A stretch of 49,818 bases of DNA from Chlamydoabsidia padenii (Eukaryota > Mucoromycota > Mucoromycetes > Mucorales > Cunninghamellaceae): positions 1 through 49,818 of the forward strand of contig JAIWND010000075.1 of assembly GCA_025330725.1 (NCBI GenBank). Direction: 5' to 3'. Shown in pieces: positions 20,049 through 31,704 of the stretch. Position 1 is the stretch's first letter, and each line of letters opens with the position of its first letter. A program made the translations under genes and the position numbers. The notes under the pieces were generated by a model that saw only the letters and a program-made list of their open reading frames with translations, did not search any database and had not been told where the DNA came from.

Positions 20049-21578
20049 CTGTATAGAAATAAAAGAAATGACCAGTCATAGTTACTTCCTCAAAAGTTTG
20101 TTTGTATAGTGTAAATAAATGAATAAAAAAAGTAATTCCTCGAGTTGGAAAGAGTTGGAAAGAGAAAGAAAGAAAAAAAAGAGAAAGTAACAAGAAAAAG
20201 GAGTAGACAATATAATAGGAGGATGGATGTTATCATCATCACCAATGTGTCGTACATCACCTTGAGAGGGGTTAATCAGCTGATACTTTATGCTTCTCAC
20301 GTGGAAAAAAAAACAATATCTCATACCAATGCATGTTTGTAAGTAAAAATAGAATTCACATCTCTCTCTCTCTCTCTCTAAATACATGATGCTGTCGTGA
20401 GATTCGATAACAGAAAGGATAGTGAGTATTATTGGGTAGAGAAATATATTTTCGACCCGATGTTCCGCTGCCTGTACTGTACTGTACTGTACTGTATGTA
20501 CGTAATACAACACAAGATTTCAGGATTTGTCCGAACCAACGGCATAGTTTTATTTGTCGACGTCTGTTTAATGCTTCAATGGAGCTTTGGTGCTTTTTTT
20601 AGGTGTTGCACTCAATTATTGACTTGAAGGCTCTAGTAGTACCTTGATAGCATTACTTTGTCATTCCCAAACATCTTTCGCCATCATTGTCAACAGTATC
20701 AGCATCTACATGAGCCTTCTCTAAAAGAAACTTGACATTTGTATTATGTACTAGTTTCATTAATTAAATAAAAGCAACAATAAAATATACGATGTTTGAA
20801 AGTGGTTGGAAGAAATGATCAAAGGCAATAATACATAGGAAAAGAAATCAAACAGTCAGTGAGTACATGTGATCAGCCCCTTTTGTCTATGGAAATGATA
20901 AAACTTACCACCGAGGTGCAGTGTGTGTGGGTTGCGATAACTTCCCGGAAAAAATTGAACATGAAAAGGAGTGGAGACAAAGGAATGGAGAGAGCGCGCG
21001 CGCGGATTCATACCAAGTGGCCAGCATTACTACATGAATTGTTTGATTGTATAACCGTTGCAGCCTGGCTGACCACATTGGCAGTGGTGGAAGGAGAGCG
21101 GATAGAAGACAAAGGATGAAGAAGAAAAGTGAATTATAATAGAGCCTTTTATAGGATACAGGAAGTCATAAAAAGTAGGCGATCAGTGTTGGGGAAAGTG
21201 ATAGAGTGTGAAAATAAACGATGAACTCATCAATTCAATGGAGCAAATCCTTGTCAATCAATGTAATAAACTATATAAGCACATGTATTTGAGTCAGTTT
21301 TATATTTACAAACGAACAATTTATGCTGATCATCAATCAATACATGTAAAGAAGCTAGAATGTGATGGTGACGGGATTTCAAATAAACAGCGATCGATAC
21401 AAAAAACGAGATCCTCAAGTTTTTGAAAATCAGTCCTCCCGTCAAAATTCTAGGCACGGCCAGGATTGAACGTTTTCAATCTGCTTTTCTTTCCTCATTT
21501 CTTATTCTTTAACATCATTTACACCCCATCCCCAATCTCAATCACCCTCTACAACTATCATAATATTAACAACCCATG
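20049..21578. other. intergenic with microsatellites
   Basis: Contains (CT)n at about 20360-20380 and a pentamer array (TACTG)4 near 20474-20495. The first exon and promoter of the TCP11 gene should lie near its left side. Apart from a short ankyrin-like remnant at 20653-20760, no gene was recognised. Confidence 0.45.
20653..20760 (-). pseudogene. short ankyrin-like C-terminal remnant
   Basis: 35-codon frame beginning MKLVHNTNVKFLLEKAHVD and ending GERCLGMTK with a stop. VKFLLEKAHVDADTVDNDG resembles the second helix and loop of an ankyrin repeat. It is too short to be sure; it could be a chance frame. Confidence 0.25.
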
Positions 21579-21960
21579 TCTGTGTTGAAGTTTATCTTTT
21601 ATCCTTACCTCAACATGTAGTGCTATCATACTAGTTTAGTTTATCCAGCATTACTATAGCAATCCTTTATCATTATCTTAACTCGTAGTGCTATCTTACT
21701 AGTTTAATTTATATTCATCATTACTATGGCAACAAACCTTTTTATAATAAAGTCTTCCATTTGCCTTGTCAACTTGTAATCTAGTATTACTGCAACAACT
21801 ACTTTTTTATTAATAAAATCAGCCATATGCCTTGTCTTAGCGACTTGGGTAGTTTTTTTTTTACGAACCCACTTATATAATGAGAATAATTCACTATCAC
21901 GATTTTTTAATTTCAGACTGACAACTTGAATTTTATAAGAAACTTCATCTTGCTTTTCTC
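21579..21960 (+). repeat. degenerate ~70-90 bp direct repeats, possible LINE 5' monomers
   Basis: GTAGTGCTATC.TACTAGTTTA occurs at 21619 and 21687, followed each time by an ATTACTATxGCAA element. Two copies of a ..CCATxTGCCTTGTC block occur at about 21760 and 21826. The repeats end just before the LINE ORF1-like ATG at 21965, like the promoter monomers of some LINEs. Confidence 0.5.
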
Positions 21961-21964
21961 TTCC

Positions 21965-22368
21965 ATGACTCTATCACTTAACAATCAGTCCATTTCGGTG
22001 GAGTCGGGAAAACAACCCCCCCCCACTCACTCACTCAACTCACAAACAACAAGTACTCGCTCCTTCTCTGAAGCAGTCAAGAATACGAACGCCACGAAGA
22101 CAATCCATACTCGTATATGGAAAACCTCTCAAACCAAAGGAGGCCTTTTATTTGATATCTCCTTCTTATCATCCAACCTTGTCACTGGCACTATCAATCA
22201 ACTCGTTCGGGAACAGGCACCTGCAATCTATGGCTGCCGAGATATTAAGGACAAACGGGACAACAAACGCTACTTGGAAGCATACATTGACAACGAAGAA
22301 GAATCCAACGTTACTACGAACGGTCTGACCTTTGATGCTCCACTGGGCCGTTTCACGACACTCCCCTG
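21965..22368 (+). pseudogene. LINE ORF1 fragment (5' part)
   Basis: About 134 codons nearly identical to the start of the LINE ORF1 at 43170 (MTLSLNNQSISVESGKQ, SFSEAVKNTNATKTIHTRIW, REQAPAIYGCRDIKDKRDN). Identity stops abruptly at FTTLPC, where the sequence switches to unrelated DNA. The zinc knuckles are missing. Confidence 0.9.
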
Positions 22369-23010
22369 TCTATTCAAAGTCCTAACGGAATTTGAACTTT
22401 GTGAAACTGGATTTGAAATGCGAAAACGGGGATTCAATTCGTGAAAATCGTGAAAAGGTAACACCTTTTTATCAAACTCCTTGCCGACAAATTAAGGTTA
22501 TTTTTTCAGCTGCAGTGCAGTACCTCTGTGAAAATGCCCGGCAACTATCTGTAGATACATTGTGCCAGAGCCTCGTATATCTCCACGCTAAGCCCTTTGA
22601 AAAAGATACATGATTTGTATATGGTGATACACCGGTATGCAAGATATGTAACGAAAGTATTGAAGATGACTACCACTTGATTTTCGATTGTCCCCGGAAA
22701 AAATCCTTTTGGCTAGTAGCAAGGAAAATATCGAACATTGATATTGACATGGAGGATATCTGGCCTGCCCTGATTTTCAAAAAGAAAGTAAGCCCACCTG
22801 TATTGAAACGACTCGGTAAAATCTTGATGGTAATATGGCAACTACACTGGACATGTACGATCGACAACCTCCCCATGGAACACAACCCATGCTGTTCGAA
22901 GTTTACGTCGACTGCATTGGCGGGAAGGAATAGTGATAGAAGAAGTAGAATAGTTTATGATAGTTTTTCCTTGCTGTTGAAATAAACTTATATCTTAAAA
23001 ACAAAAAAAG
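22369..23010 (+). pseudogene. 3' end of a different LINE ORF2 with tail
   Basis: A frame with one internal TGA reads ..LCENARQLSVDTLCQSLVYL.., then VCKICNESIEDDYHLIFDCP and RKKSFW, a zf-RVT-type CxxC..H..C module found at the C-terminus of LINE reverse transcriptases. It is clearly different from the C-terminus of the LINE at 43170. It ends with an A-rich tail near 22990-23010. Joined to the ORF1 fragment, this forms a chimeric or internally deleted retroposed copy. Confidence 0.7.
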
Positions 23011-24570
23011 TAGTGACACCTTGCATCAGCTGAGCTGAAAAAACTAGAGTCACAGGACATAGGAAAAATTTTTACGCCCCTATTCACTATAAAAAGGCGC
23101 ACAAACTTCCCTCTTCACCTCTTTTTTCCTTACAACGCAAAATAATACCAATTGTATTAAAAAGCATTCGTGTGAGATGAGCTATATTATAGCTTATCGA
23201 AGAAACATCGAAATCGTCTAACAATTGCAGAACAAGCTTCCTTTCACACGGATAGGGTGCGAAGGTTGGTCAGGCTTTGGGTTTCATCCCGGTCGATGCC
23301 AGCGTTTGCAAGTCCGAGTGAATCATTTTTTCTTCCAGCATTAAAAATTAGAGCGATAAAAATGAAAATAGAGTAGTCCTACGTCATTGTGTCGTTTTCT
23401 TGCAACAGAAGGAAAAGGAATGCTTGTCATGGCATGGTGGGTGAAACATTTCAAGCTTAGCCTCTCTTACTATCGAGTCTTACTAGTCCCAAATGATTCA
23501 AAATACATTCGTCTGCTAAAAAGAAAAGTTCGAAGAGTGTGCAGGCAAAATTATAGTAAAACCTCTTGAAGATACCTCCTCAAGATGCTCGGACACACTC
23601 GACAAAGAGGAATACAACAATAAAGACCCTACATTTACGGGCAATACTTCCAAGATCGTCAACTAGGCGAGGACTTTGGAAGGGGTGCAATGAAAAAGGG
23701 TTTTGCACTTTGACTTTACATTTTTGCCATCTAAAATCAACAAAACCATACAATTAAAGAATTCTTAACCTACATATGGATACTCAATAGTCTTGAAATA
23801 TGTTGTATCATGAGGAATATAATGAGTACATGACAACTTTTCACAAGCAAACAAATAAATGACTATAGAAACGAAGTGTTATAATGGCCTAGGTCTATTC
23901 TAGTATAAAAGCCAGATGTGGATCATATTCAAAAAGGGACGAATAGATTAAAAGTAATCATTCGTAGAGAGGAGACGGACATTAAATTAAAGATCCGCTC
24001 ACTGCATTTTTAACCTTTCAAGATCATATTAACATCGTAACTGCTCTAACAACTGAAGATTCATTACTTTACAACATGAATAAATCACATTATATAATAA
24101 CAAGTTGAGGGAATGTTTTTTATAACATCGTGATGCAATTGCTTTGTTTTATTTTCCTATTATTATCACTAGTATATAAACATGATGAATCTATCTTCAA
24201 TAAACCACATCAGAGTCTCATCATACTTACTCGTCTCACACTTTTTTATTTTTATTATACTCATTTTATACCAAAATCACAAAATACAATATTGAGTACT
24301 TTCGTGCTGTGTATCATTTTCAGATCAGAAAAGTTTTCTTTTTTAAGGAGAACATTAATTAGCATCTGTTAATTGGAGAAAGTGATGATCATAGTAGTTT
24401 AAGCATAGTACACTGGGGCGGCAAACCTTTCAATACTCAAACTTGAGTGAAAGTATACGAGCTTCCGAGGAGAAAAGTACTCCAAGCACGAAATCAATAT
24501 AAACTCCGATCCTATCGAACAAGAAAAGACAATGCCTTTGTTTTTATTTAAATATTTTTTGGTTTGGTGT
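23011..24570. other. gene-poor interval
   Basis: AT-rich. A TATA box (CACTATAAAAAGG near 23087) is followed by a small interrupted frame at 23177. The rest, up to the NUBPL stop, shows only short frames without recognisable features. Confidence 0.45.
23177..23344 (+). pseudogene. small unrecognised frame with one internal stop
   Basis: 56 codons from MSYIIAYRRNIEIV, one in-frame TAA (23219-23221), then LPFTRIGCEGWSGFGFHPGR and CQRLQVRVNHFFFQH before a TAA. It lies about 85 bp downstream of a good TATA box. The Gly/Cys-rich second half looks non-random, but I recognise no family. Confidence 0.25.
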
Positions 24571-25646
24571 TCAGCAGGGTACGGTATCCACGATCTTAGA
24601 GGCAATGGCAAGATAATGGGCAGCAAAAGGACTGTCAGGTTGAGAAATGACAATAGGTTGACCAGCATCCGATAAATGACATATGTCAGCATGTAAAGGC
24701 ACATCACCTAATAATGGAATGTCTAACTTTTTGGCCATACGCATAGCACCATCGTCACCAAAGATATGCGTTTCATGTTTACACTTAGGACAAAGGAAAA
24801 GTGACATATTTTGAACCATACCAATAATCTATTGATCAGTTGAAGTTGAGTGTTCTTTTTTTTAAAAAAAAAAAAAGGATTGGGAAACTTACTGGCACAT
24901 CTACTTTTTTGAACATATTGGATCCTTTAACAGCATCAATTAAAGCGATATCTTGAGGAGTAGAGACAATGACCGCACCATTGACGACAACTTGCTGACT
25001 TAAAGTCAAATGAACATCCCCTGTCCCTGGTGGCATGTCAACGAAAAGATAATCTAAATTATTCCATGCAACTTGATGCAGTAATTGTTGTAAAGCTTTC
25101 ATCACCATCAAACCACGCCATACTACAGGAGCTTCTTTATCGACCAAAAATCCCATCGACATGCACTGGACTCCGTAATTCGTCAGAGGCACCAAACGGT
25201 CCCCTTTTTCGGTAATATCAGGTTCGCCTTCGAGATTCATGAGTGATGGGATCGAAGGTCCAAATAAATCAGCGTCCAAGATACCTACACGATATTTTAA
25301 AGAAGCGGTGGCCAGTGCCAAGTTCACTGCTGTTGTTGACTTACCCACCCCTCCTTTGCCTGACGATACCACAATTACTTTTTTCACGCCAGAAATGGAT
25401 TGTTTGGTCGGAAGTCCTCGTTGCATTCTAGGAATGTTAGGTGCAGGACCTTTTGTTGGCAGTAATCGTGGAGGTGTTCGTGGCAAGCCCTATTTCATTA
25501 GGAAAATAAATATAAAAATAAAAAGCAAGTCGAATTGAAGTGAGTAAGCACTCTATTTGCGATACTAGTCACTTCATTTTATTTACCAGTGGATTTTCAT
25601 GAGCTAGTATACGTGTTGCCGAAAAGAAACGTCGGGCTAGCATCAT
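24571..25646 (-). CDS. IND1: NUBPL/Ind1 mitochondrial Fe-S P-loop protein
   Basis: Exons 25587-25646, 24893-25489 and 24571-24828; all phase 0, 304 aa. The first exon encodes a mitochondrial presequence ([20 protein letters not shown]). Mrp/NBP35 family motifs: [18 protein letters not shown] (Walker A with the deviant Lys), [29 protein letters not shown], and the Cys pair [14 protein letters not shown] that holds a bridging cluster. Ind1 delivers Fe-S clusters during respiratory complex I assembly, which implies the organism has complex I. It is divergent from the CDH1 gene with 264 bp between starts. Confidence 0.93.
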
Positions 25647-25910
25647 AGAGAAGGCAAAGAATGAGACAGCAATGATATTTTTCCCACTCATCAGTGATGC
25701 GTTCAGCACACGTGACGGTGACAGCGGAACCGATATATCTATTATCCGCGGAATTTTTTGATAAATTTCCTACTTGGTTTTCAACAACAGCAAGTAACTG
25801 ACCTTTTTTCTTACATATACCGAAACAAAGTAAATTACAGCATTCACTACACTCGAAACGCAAAAAGTCGCTAATTGAATTTCACCAAAGTATTCAGTAA
25901 CTGAAAGCGA
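25647..25910. promoter_or_regulatory. short divergent promoter IND1/CDH1
   Basis: 264 bp between the two start codons; it must hold both promoters. No clear TATA element was seen. Confidence 0.4.
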
Positions 25911-26835
25911 ATGGCTGAATATCACATGAAACTACGCTCATCAGCGAAAAAAAGAGCGGATGGGAATAGTCCTGAGGAGAAGGGTAACATACGAATTGAT
26001 AATATGGAAGAAGATGAAGATGAACGACTACGCAAGACAGCCATGGCACATTTCTATCTTCATGGTACTGGAGACAACATTTTAACAAACACGGACGATG
26101 ATCCTTATGCCGCAACCTTGCTTGATGATAATGGTTCATTCCGAACAACTCCACCACCACCACCTGATTTGGAATCATTTTTTCCTCCGTCTCCTCACGG
26201 CAAAAGTAGAAAACAAGTTTATGGGGACAGGTATATAAGAGAAGACATTCATACTGTGTTTACATGATTGAAACTGATTGTTGTTGTTTTTTCTAGATTC
26301 ATACCTCAACGTGATCCTAATCTCACTCGAGATTTTCAATTGACGGATCCTATTTCTTCCCGTGGTATCAGAAATACGACAGACTTAACAGAACAAGAAG
26401 CTGCAAATGGTAAGAACTCTTCCCTTCTCCAAGGTTTAACTTTTGCATAAATAAACCAGTGATGCTAAACTTGTTTAATTATTGACAGATTTGGAAGCAA
26501 GGCGAATGTTCTTTTTCTATCGATCCGAAGTTTTACAAGATCCCCATGCCTATACTAATTTTATGGAATCTGAAGCTGCTATTGCCAACAATCAAGTACG
26601 GACTCCTCGACGATTATACCATTACACTTCTCCAAGAGAAGAGCATCGAACGCTTTCTCAAAACAATTACATCCACAGCTTTGATGATAGCGATTTCTTT
26701 GGTGGAGAAAGTGGTAATAGCAGTAACAACAATAGTAATAGCAGCATGAATACCAATAATGATAACGGTATCAACAATACCAATAACAACAATAGTAATA
26801 GCAATAATAGCAACAATAACAGCAGTAACAACAAT

Positions 26836-26915
<80 letters not shown>

Positions 26916-26935
26916 TAATAATAATGATAATAATA

Positions 26936-26971
<36 letters not shown>

Positions 26972-28113
26972 CACTCTTATCTTCTCCCAACTTACGAACA
27001 ATCACAAATGATCCGGATTCTTTTTTTTATGAAACGGCAACAACTCATCCTGTACGTTTTCGACCTTCTCCCGTGAGTGAGTCTGGACTTCGTATTCTCA
27101 ATGCTCATCAACGATCTTCACGATACATAAACAAAACGGCTATCAAGATTCTCGATGCTCCAGAATTGTACGACGATTTTTATTTGAATCTAGTAGATTG
27201 GGGACCGGATGATTACCTTGCGGTAGGATTAGGCCAATGTGTCTACTTGTGGGATGCAAATACGAGTCGAGTAACGAAACTTCATGATTTCCGCACTGAA
27301 AAAATCACATCGGTATCCTGGGTCCCACAACAATATCAAGGCAGCGGCAAGCATCTAGCGATTGGTACGAATGGAGCGAAATTGTACCTTTGGGATGTTA
27401 AGGCACAAAAAAAACTTCGGACATGGCATAATCACAAAAGCCGTGTAAGCTCCTTAGCATGGAATATGAATATCTTGACATCAGGTAGCAGAGATCATCA
27501 TATCTTCCATCATGATATTCGGTCTCCCAGGGCCTTCTTTCGAGATATGAGTGTCCATCAGCAAGAAGTTTGTGGTTTGAAATGGAGCCCGGACGGATCG
27601 ATGCTGGCGTCGGGGGGAAATGACAATAAACTGATGATTTGGAATTCTCATGAAAATTTGGTAATGCATAAATTCTCGGATCATACCGCCGCTGTGAAAG
27701 CCATTGCATGGTGTCCCTATGATCGCTCTCTATTGGTGAGTGGTGGGGGAACGGCAGATAAAACAATCAAGTTTTGGAATGCGCAACGTGGTGCCCTATT
27801 GGATTCTTTTGATACTGGGTCTCAAGTATGCAATATCGTGTGGTCTAAACGATCCAAGGAACTTGTCTCTACTCATGGATATTCGAACCAACATGCCAAT
27901 GCGTCTAATCAAGTAGTTGTATGGAATGCTAAATCAATGAACCGTGTGGCAACTCTAACTGGTCACACCAGTCGTGTCTTGTTTATGTCCATGGATACCA
28001 ATGGTAGCACGGTCGTCACGGGCGCAGGTGATGAAACTTTACGTTTCTGGGATATCTTTGGGTCGGTAGATCCCCTCAAAAGAGGAGTGGATCGGGCAGT
28101 GATTTTACGTTAA
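25911..28113 (+). CDS. FZR1: Cdh1/Fizzy-related APC/C activator
   Basis: Exons 25911-26230, 26297-26409 and 26489-28113; phases 2 and 1 close, 685 aa. The C-box is split by intron 1 (YGDRFIPQR). FFYRSEVLQ takes the place of the Cdh1 inner box. The seven-blade WD40 region starts KILDAPELYDDFYLNLVDWG, diagnostic of Cdh1 rather than Cdc20, and continues VGLGQCVYLWDANTSRVTKL to the end. It activates the anaphase-promoting complex in late mitosis and G1. Odd points: an Asn/Ser tract of about 85 residues between C-box and WD40, and a C-terminus ending ILR where Cdh1 proteins normally end in an Ile-Arg tail. An alternative start at codon 6 (MKLRSS) is possible. Confidence 0.92.
26710..26972 (+). repeat. 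coding microsatellite (AAC/AGC/AAT)n
   Basis: Trinucleotide and hexanucleotide repeats, including about 12 units of AACAGC (26836-26912) and an (AAT)n run, all in frame in the Cdh1 gene. It encodes an Asn/Ser tract. Length variation would keep the frame. Confidence 0.95.
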
Positions 28114-28653
28114 CCAGTTATTTCTCTCTTCTTTCTCGTATATTTATTTGTATGTATATAGTCTCATTGTATATATCTTGGAATAAAAGGATCACACGTG
28201 CTCCCTTTTAGTGGGAAATATATAAGTTTGAATTGTATATTGTACTTTAAAAGATAAAAGTAAAAATACTGGTTTTTTCCAACTGAATGGCGTTACTTTT
28301 TTTTTCTTTGCACTGGGGTTGAAATTCACTGTGCGCTGGTAATAAAATTCATTTGCATCTACTCTAAAAGATTGGCTCTGGGTATAAAATCCTTGCACAT
28401 CTAGTACGAACTTCGACGCCAGGAAAAATGAATACTGCACTGACATTGGGCTAGAAATGACACCATTTGAAAAATGAAAATTGCACATTTTTAAGCTAGA
28501 AAAATACATTGGTTTTTATTGCATTAAAATACCTAACTATTTTTTTGTTTTTCCAACTGCATTTGTCGGATTTTTTCTCGAATCCTCGTCGCCAATTGTC
28601 GGGATGGTTGTTGCCTTTTTCTGACGTTTTACTTGAGGAAGGAGCTGGTCTCC
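28114..28653. other. intergenic, no gene supported
   Basis: 3' flank of CDH1 with AATAAA at about 28180. A 105-codon minus-strand frame exists at 28192-28509 but is rich in Phe/Ser and matches nothing I recognise. Confidence 0.4.
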
Positions 28654-29328
28654 TTACCGTTTCATAAGTCGACTGGCAGTAGATTTTGACACTCGCAAGT
28701 TTGTCATAGCAATGTTGATACTGTCGGCATCATCATTACCATAAACCGCCATAAAGTAGTGCTGTCCCTTGGTGCGTATTCACGGTGTTGGTTCGGCAAA
28801 GAGATGGAGGCTTCATGTTGAGTCGAGGGTCTGTTGTAGAAGTCATATCAATATTTTGCATTTCAAGGTAGTTTACTCGTTTTTGTAGCTTGGAGACCGT
28901 TTGCTGTAGTGGAGTGAGTTCGGCAATGAGGGTGGCCACTTGTTCTATCGTAGCTTGCAAGGTCTTGATGGTTCGCTGTAGTCGTTGGATAGGTGGGGAC
29001 TTTGAGGTATCTACTCGTACCTTTTCGGTAATGGAACCAGGAGGGCTCGGGGTACTTTGTCGTTGTCTTTTCCAAAAGCGTACTAGATCTGGTGGGGGCC
29101 ATTGTTTTGGAGATACGGTGAGGCCGCACTTGCCACATTGATATACTGGTAGGGAGTCTTCGTTATCGGTGTCATTGAATTTGAATTGTAGGGCAACAGG
29201 CAGGGGAATTCCTCAAGACATTGTTCGTAGAGAAGGACCTCTGCTATTGCTATGGTTTCTTTTCGATTTGGTTTTGAAACGTCATTTGGACCATCCCTTC
29301 GGGAAGGAGTCACAGACGACATATCCAA
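28654..29328 (-). pseudogene. unrecognised zinc-ribbon plus coiled-coil protein, frameshifted
   Basis: Three frames join to a sensible protein: MDMSSVTPSRRDGPND.. LLYEQCLEE; then IPLPVALQFKFNDTDNED, VYQCGKCGLTVSPKQWPPPD, LVRFWKRQRQS and a coiled coil (QRTIKTLQATIEQVATLIAE, LQQTVSKLQKRVNYLEMQN); then GQHYFMAVYGNDDADSINIA and SKSTASRLMKR. Breaks are near 29205 and 28760. CxxC in YQCGKCGL suggests half of a zinc ribbon. The family is unknown to me; a transposon accessory protein or a domesticated gene relic are both possible. Confidence 0.45.
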
Positions 29329-30289
29329 TTGGATGGGGCTGCTTTTCAGGAGTTCTTTGGACGGATGGTTGATGGGCTACAGTGATGTTTGTGTGACGAT
29401 AGTATAGCGGAAGAGCTTTTTTGCCACATCAATCACGACTTAAAATAAAGAAGACAGAAAGGATATTGATGGGTTGGCTGGCTGTGCCGTGGCAGCCATT
29501 GCTAAATCCAATTGATGCGTATATCGCTACTCTTCTTTTCTACTTGTAGGTATTCGATAAGAGAAACTGCTTGCGGATCATGATAACTGTCGTCAGGGGA
29601 TTATGCTGTTGAAGAGTTCTTCGAGGAGGTCTCTTATAAGCAGTCCAGACTTGCAACCATCTGAAGAATTTGTCTGCCCTTCAGAAGAACATAGTATTAT
29701 CGTTATCCTTGTTCTTGAAAAGCTGCTCCTTCTTTGTCCTATTTCGGCACATGACCCGAAGTTACAGGATTTGGTGTTGAATGACGACTAACCGAGGCAT
29801 TGGAAATCCTTTCTATGAATGCAGAATCGATATCTAATCGTATTGGTAGAGGGCATGGAGTTCAAAAAATAAGGCTCTCCATGTTGTCACTGTTGCTATT
29901 GGTACTAGCCATCCTTTACATTCAGCGAAACTTTTTCTTTTAGAAATGAGAGCGTTATGGAACAGAGGAGGCTTAATATTACAGCTGAAACCGAAGGTTG
30001 AACGGTGTACACTGAAAGAAACATGAGTCAGTTATTTGTATATCGTTTGAGCGCGTGACTTTTTTTTGCGTGAGTGATGAGCAAGAGCAAGTGGTTCCTG
30101 AGCTTCAAATAAATATCAAGCAAAAGTACACAAGTACTTAATGTGGAAGGCAAAGCATAAACAAACATTTTCAAAGTTTACAAGCAGGATTTTCAAATGG
30201 CTACACTTCAAGGTGAGTATAATAATAGTAAAGAGAATATATACATATACACAAAAAACAAATATGTATTCTATTGTCTGCTAAACAAT
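29329..30289. other. no gene recognised
   Basis: Short frames only, on both strands. Probably the 5' region of the zinc-ribbon relic and the 3' flank of the carrier gene. Confidence 0.4.
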
Positions 30290-31582
30290 CTACAAGGCCA
30301 CAACCAAAAGTTTTTTCGTTTCTTCAAATACCAAAAAGGTAACTGCATTCGCCGGTGCCACCTTAATCAGAGATGGGATTAAACCTTTGTAAAGACTTCT
30401 TAGTCCCTCTTGATTTGCGATTGACTTCATACATTGCCACCAGGATTCTGATTGGTATTTTGTAGATTGAATTACATAATTTGTCAAGTAAGGGCCCTGA
30501 ACTTGTAATCGTTTTCGCACCACATCAATTGGGTAGACTGCAGTTTTACTGAAAATACCAGAGATCGCTCCACTCAACATATCATGTGTGGGTTTATATT
30601 GTGAAGAAACAATACCTTCATCCTAATACATCATATATATATATATGTGTGTGTGTGTGTCAAAGTGAGTAAAAAACTGACTGAGAGAGGGTATGATCCA
30701 TTTGTTCTTCTTATTTACCCGTAGTTTTTTGAATGCCATGGCAAAACCATCATAACTGGCGAATAGTAAACCCATATATGGCATGATCTGAATAACAGCA
30801 GGGCGAATCCCCGGGTAAAATCCGGAAACTCCTTCCATTGCATAAATACTTCGCATAGCCTGAAATATTCCTGTATAGTGTCTGGTGTGCCCTTGGACAG
30901 CAAATCGAGTTCTCAATAAATCAAATGGATATGTCAAAGTGGTGGCCACACTACCGGCTATCATCCCACTGACAAATGTTTTGACCACTCTAGGTCCCTT
31001 TTCTTCCGTGTCCTATATAAAAAGTTAATTCTAGTAAAGACACCTTATTTTGACGTTTGATCTTTCCAACTCCTTAACTCCCTTACTATTTTATCCATTA
31101 ATGTTTCTAATTCCTTGTAAGTCCAGAATTCAATCGCACTATAAGAGAGATAAAGGTACTCTGCAGGTACATTTCCTTTATACCAACCCTTTTTTCATTT
31201 TCATAACGAAAAAGAGAACAAAAATCTATTAGTCGTTCTGTGCTGTATTAATCCTTGATTTTTATACCTTGACACCTTCTTCTCTCAGTATAGTCTTCAA
31301 TGAGCGAAGTACACCTGAGTATTTTACAGTAGTGTGGTGTTTGGATATTGTGCCCCCGGATCCAAAGCTGAAATCAGTACGATGATTTTGAAGCTGCATG
31401 CGGATCTTGACCACATCCAAAGGTGCTACTACAAATCTAAGAAGAAAACAGTAGCAAATGAGTGAGGTGACATCTTTTTTTTTTTTTTGCGAGGGAAAAT
31501 ACCTTGACACGACACCAGCAACAGCCCCACAAAAAGCTAGTTGATAACTATTCAAATTAGCATCAGTAACATAAGAGGGCAT
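30290..31582 (-). CDS. TPC1: mitochondrial carrier, probably thiamine pyrophosphate carrier
   Basis: Exons 31503-31582, 31268-31436, 31087-31188, 30719-31012 and 30290-30622; phases close, 325 aa. Three mitochondrial-carrier repeats with the Px(D/E)xx(K/R) signatures: VVAPLDVVKIRMQLQ, LTYPFDLLRTRFAVQ and AVYPIDVVRKRLQVQ. It starts LAFCGAVAGVVSRF and has NVPAEYLYLSYSAIEF, which resemble yeast Tpc1 most among the carriers I know. Such proteins import thiamine pyrophosphate into the matrix. The exact substrate is inferred, and other carriers of the same branch cannot be excluded. The first-repeat loop has a Gly/Ser-rich insertion (residues ~46-58). Confidence 0.8.
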
Positions 31583-31667
31583 TCCACTAATAATACGATT
31601 TAAACTGAAAAGAAGTTTGGAGGAACGGATCCACTTTTTTCATGACAAATCGGAAGCAATTTAACCG

Positions 31668-31699
<32 letters not shown>
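31583..31699. other. carrier upstream region with a poly(T) run
   Basis: About 31 consecutive T at 31672-31703 region, next to an A-rich stretch. It could be the head of an old minus-strand retroposed tail. No target duplication was found. Confidence 0.5.

Positions 31700-31704
<5 letters not shown>

Noticed and set aside
26667..27005. Long poly-Leu and poly-Cys frames on the minus strand
   Set aside because: They are shadows of the in-frame Asn/Ser microsatellite of the Cdh1 gene and have no independent features.
28192..28509. 105-codon minus-strand frame as a gene
   Set aside because: Low-complexity Phe/Ser/Lys content, no splice or family evidence, and it lies in the CDH1 3' flank.
29583..29791. 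62-codon plus-strand frame
   Set aside because: Leu/Ser-rich chance frame without motifs, promoter or conservation clue.
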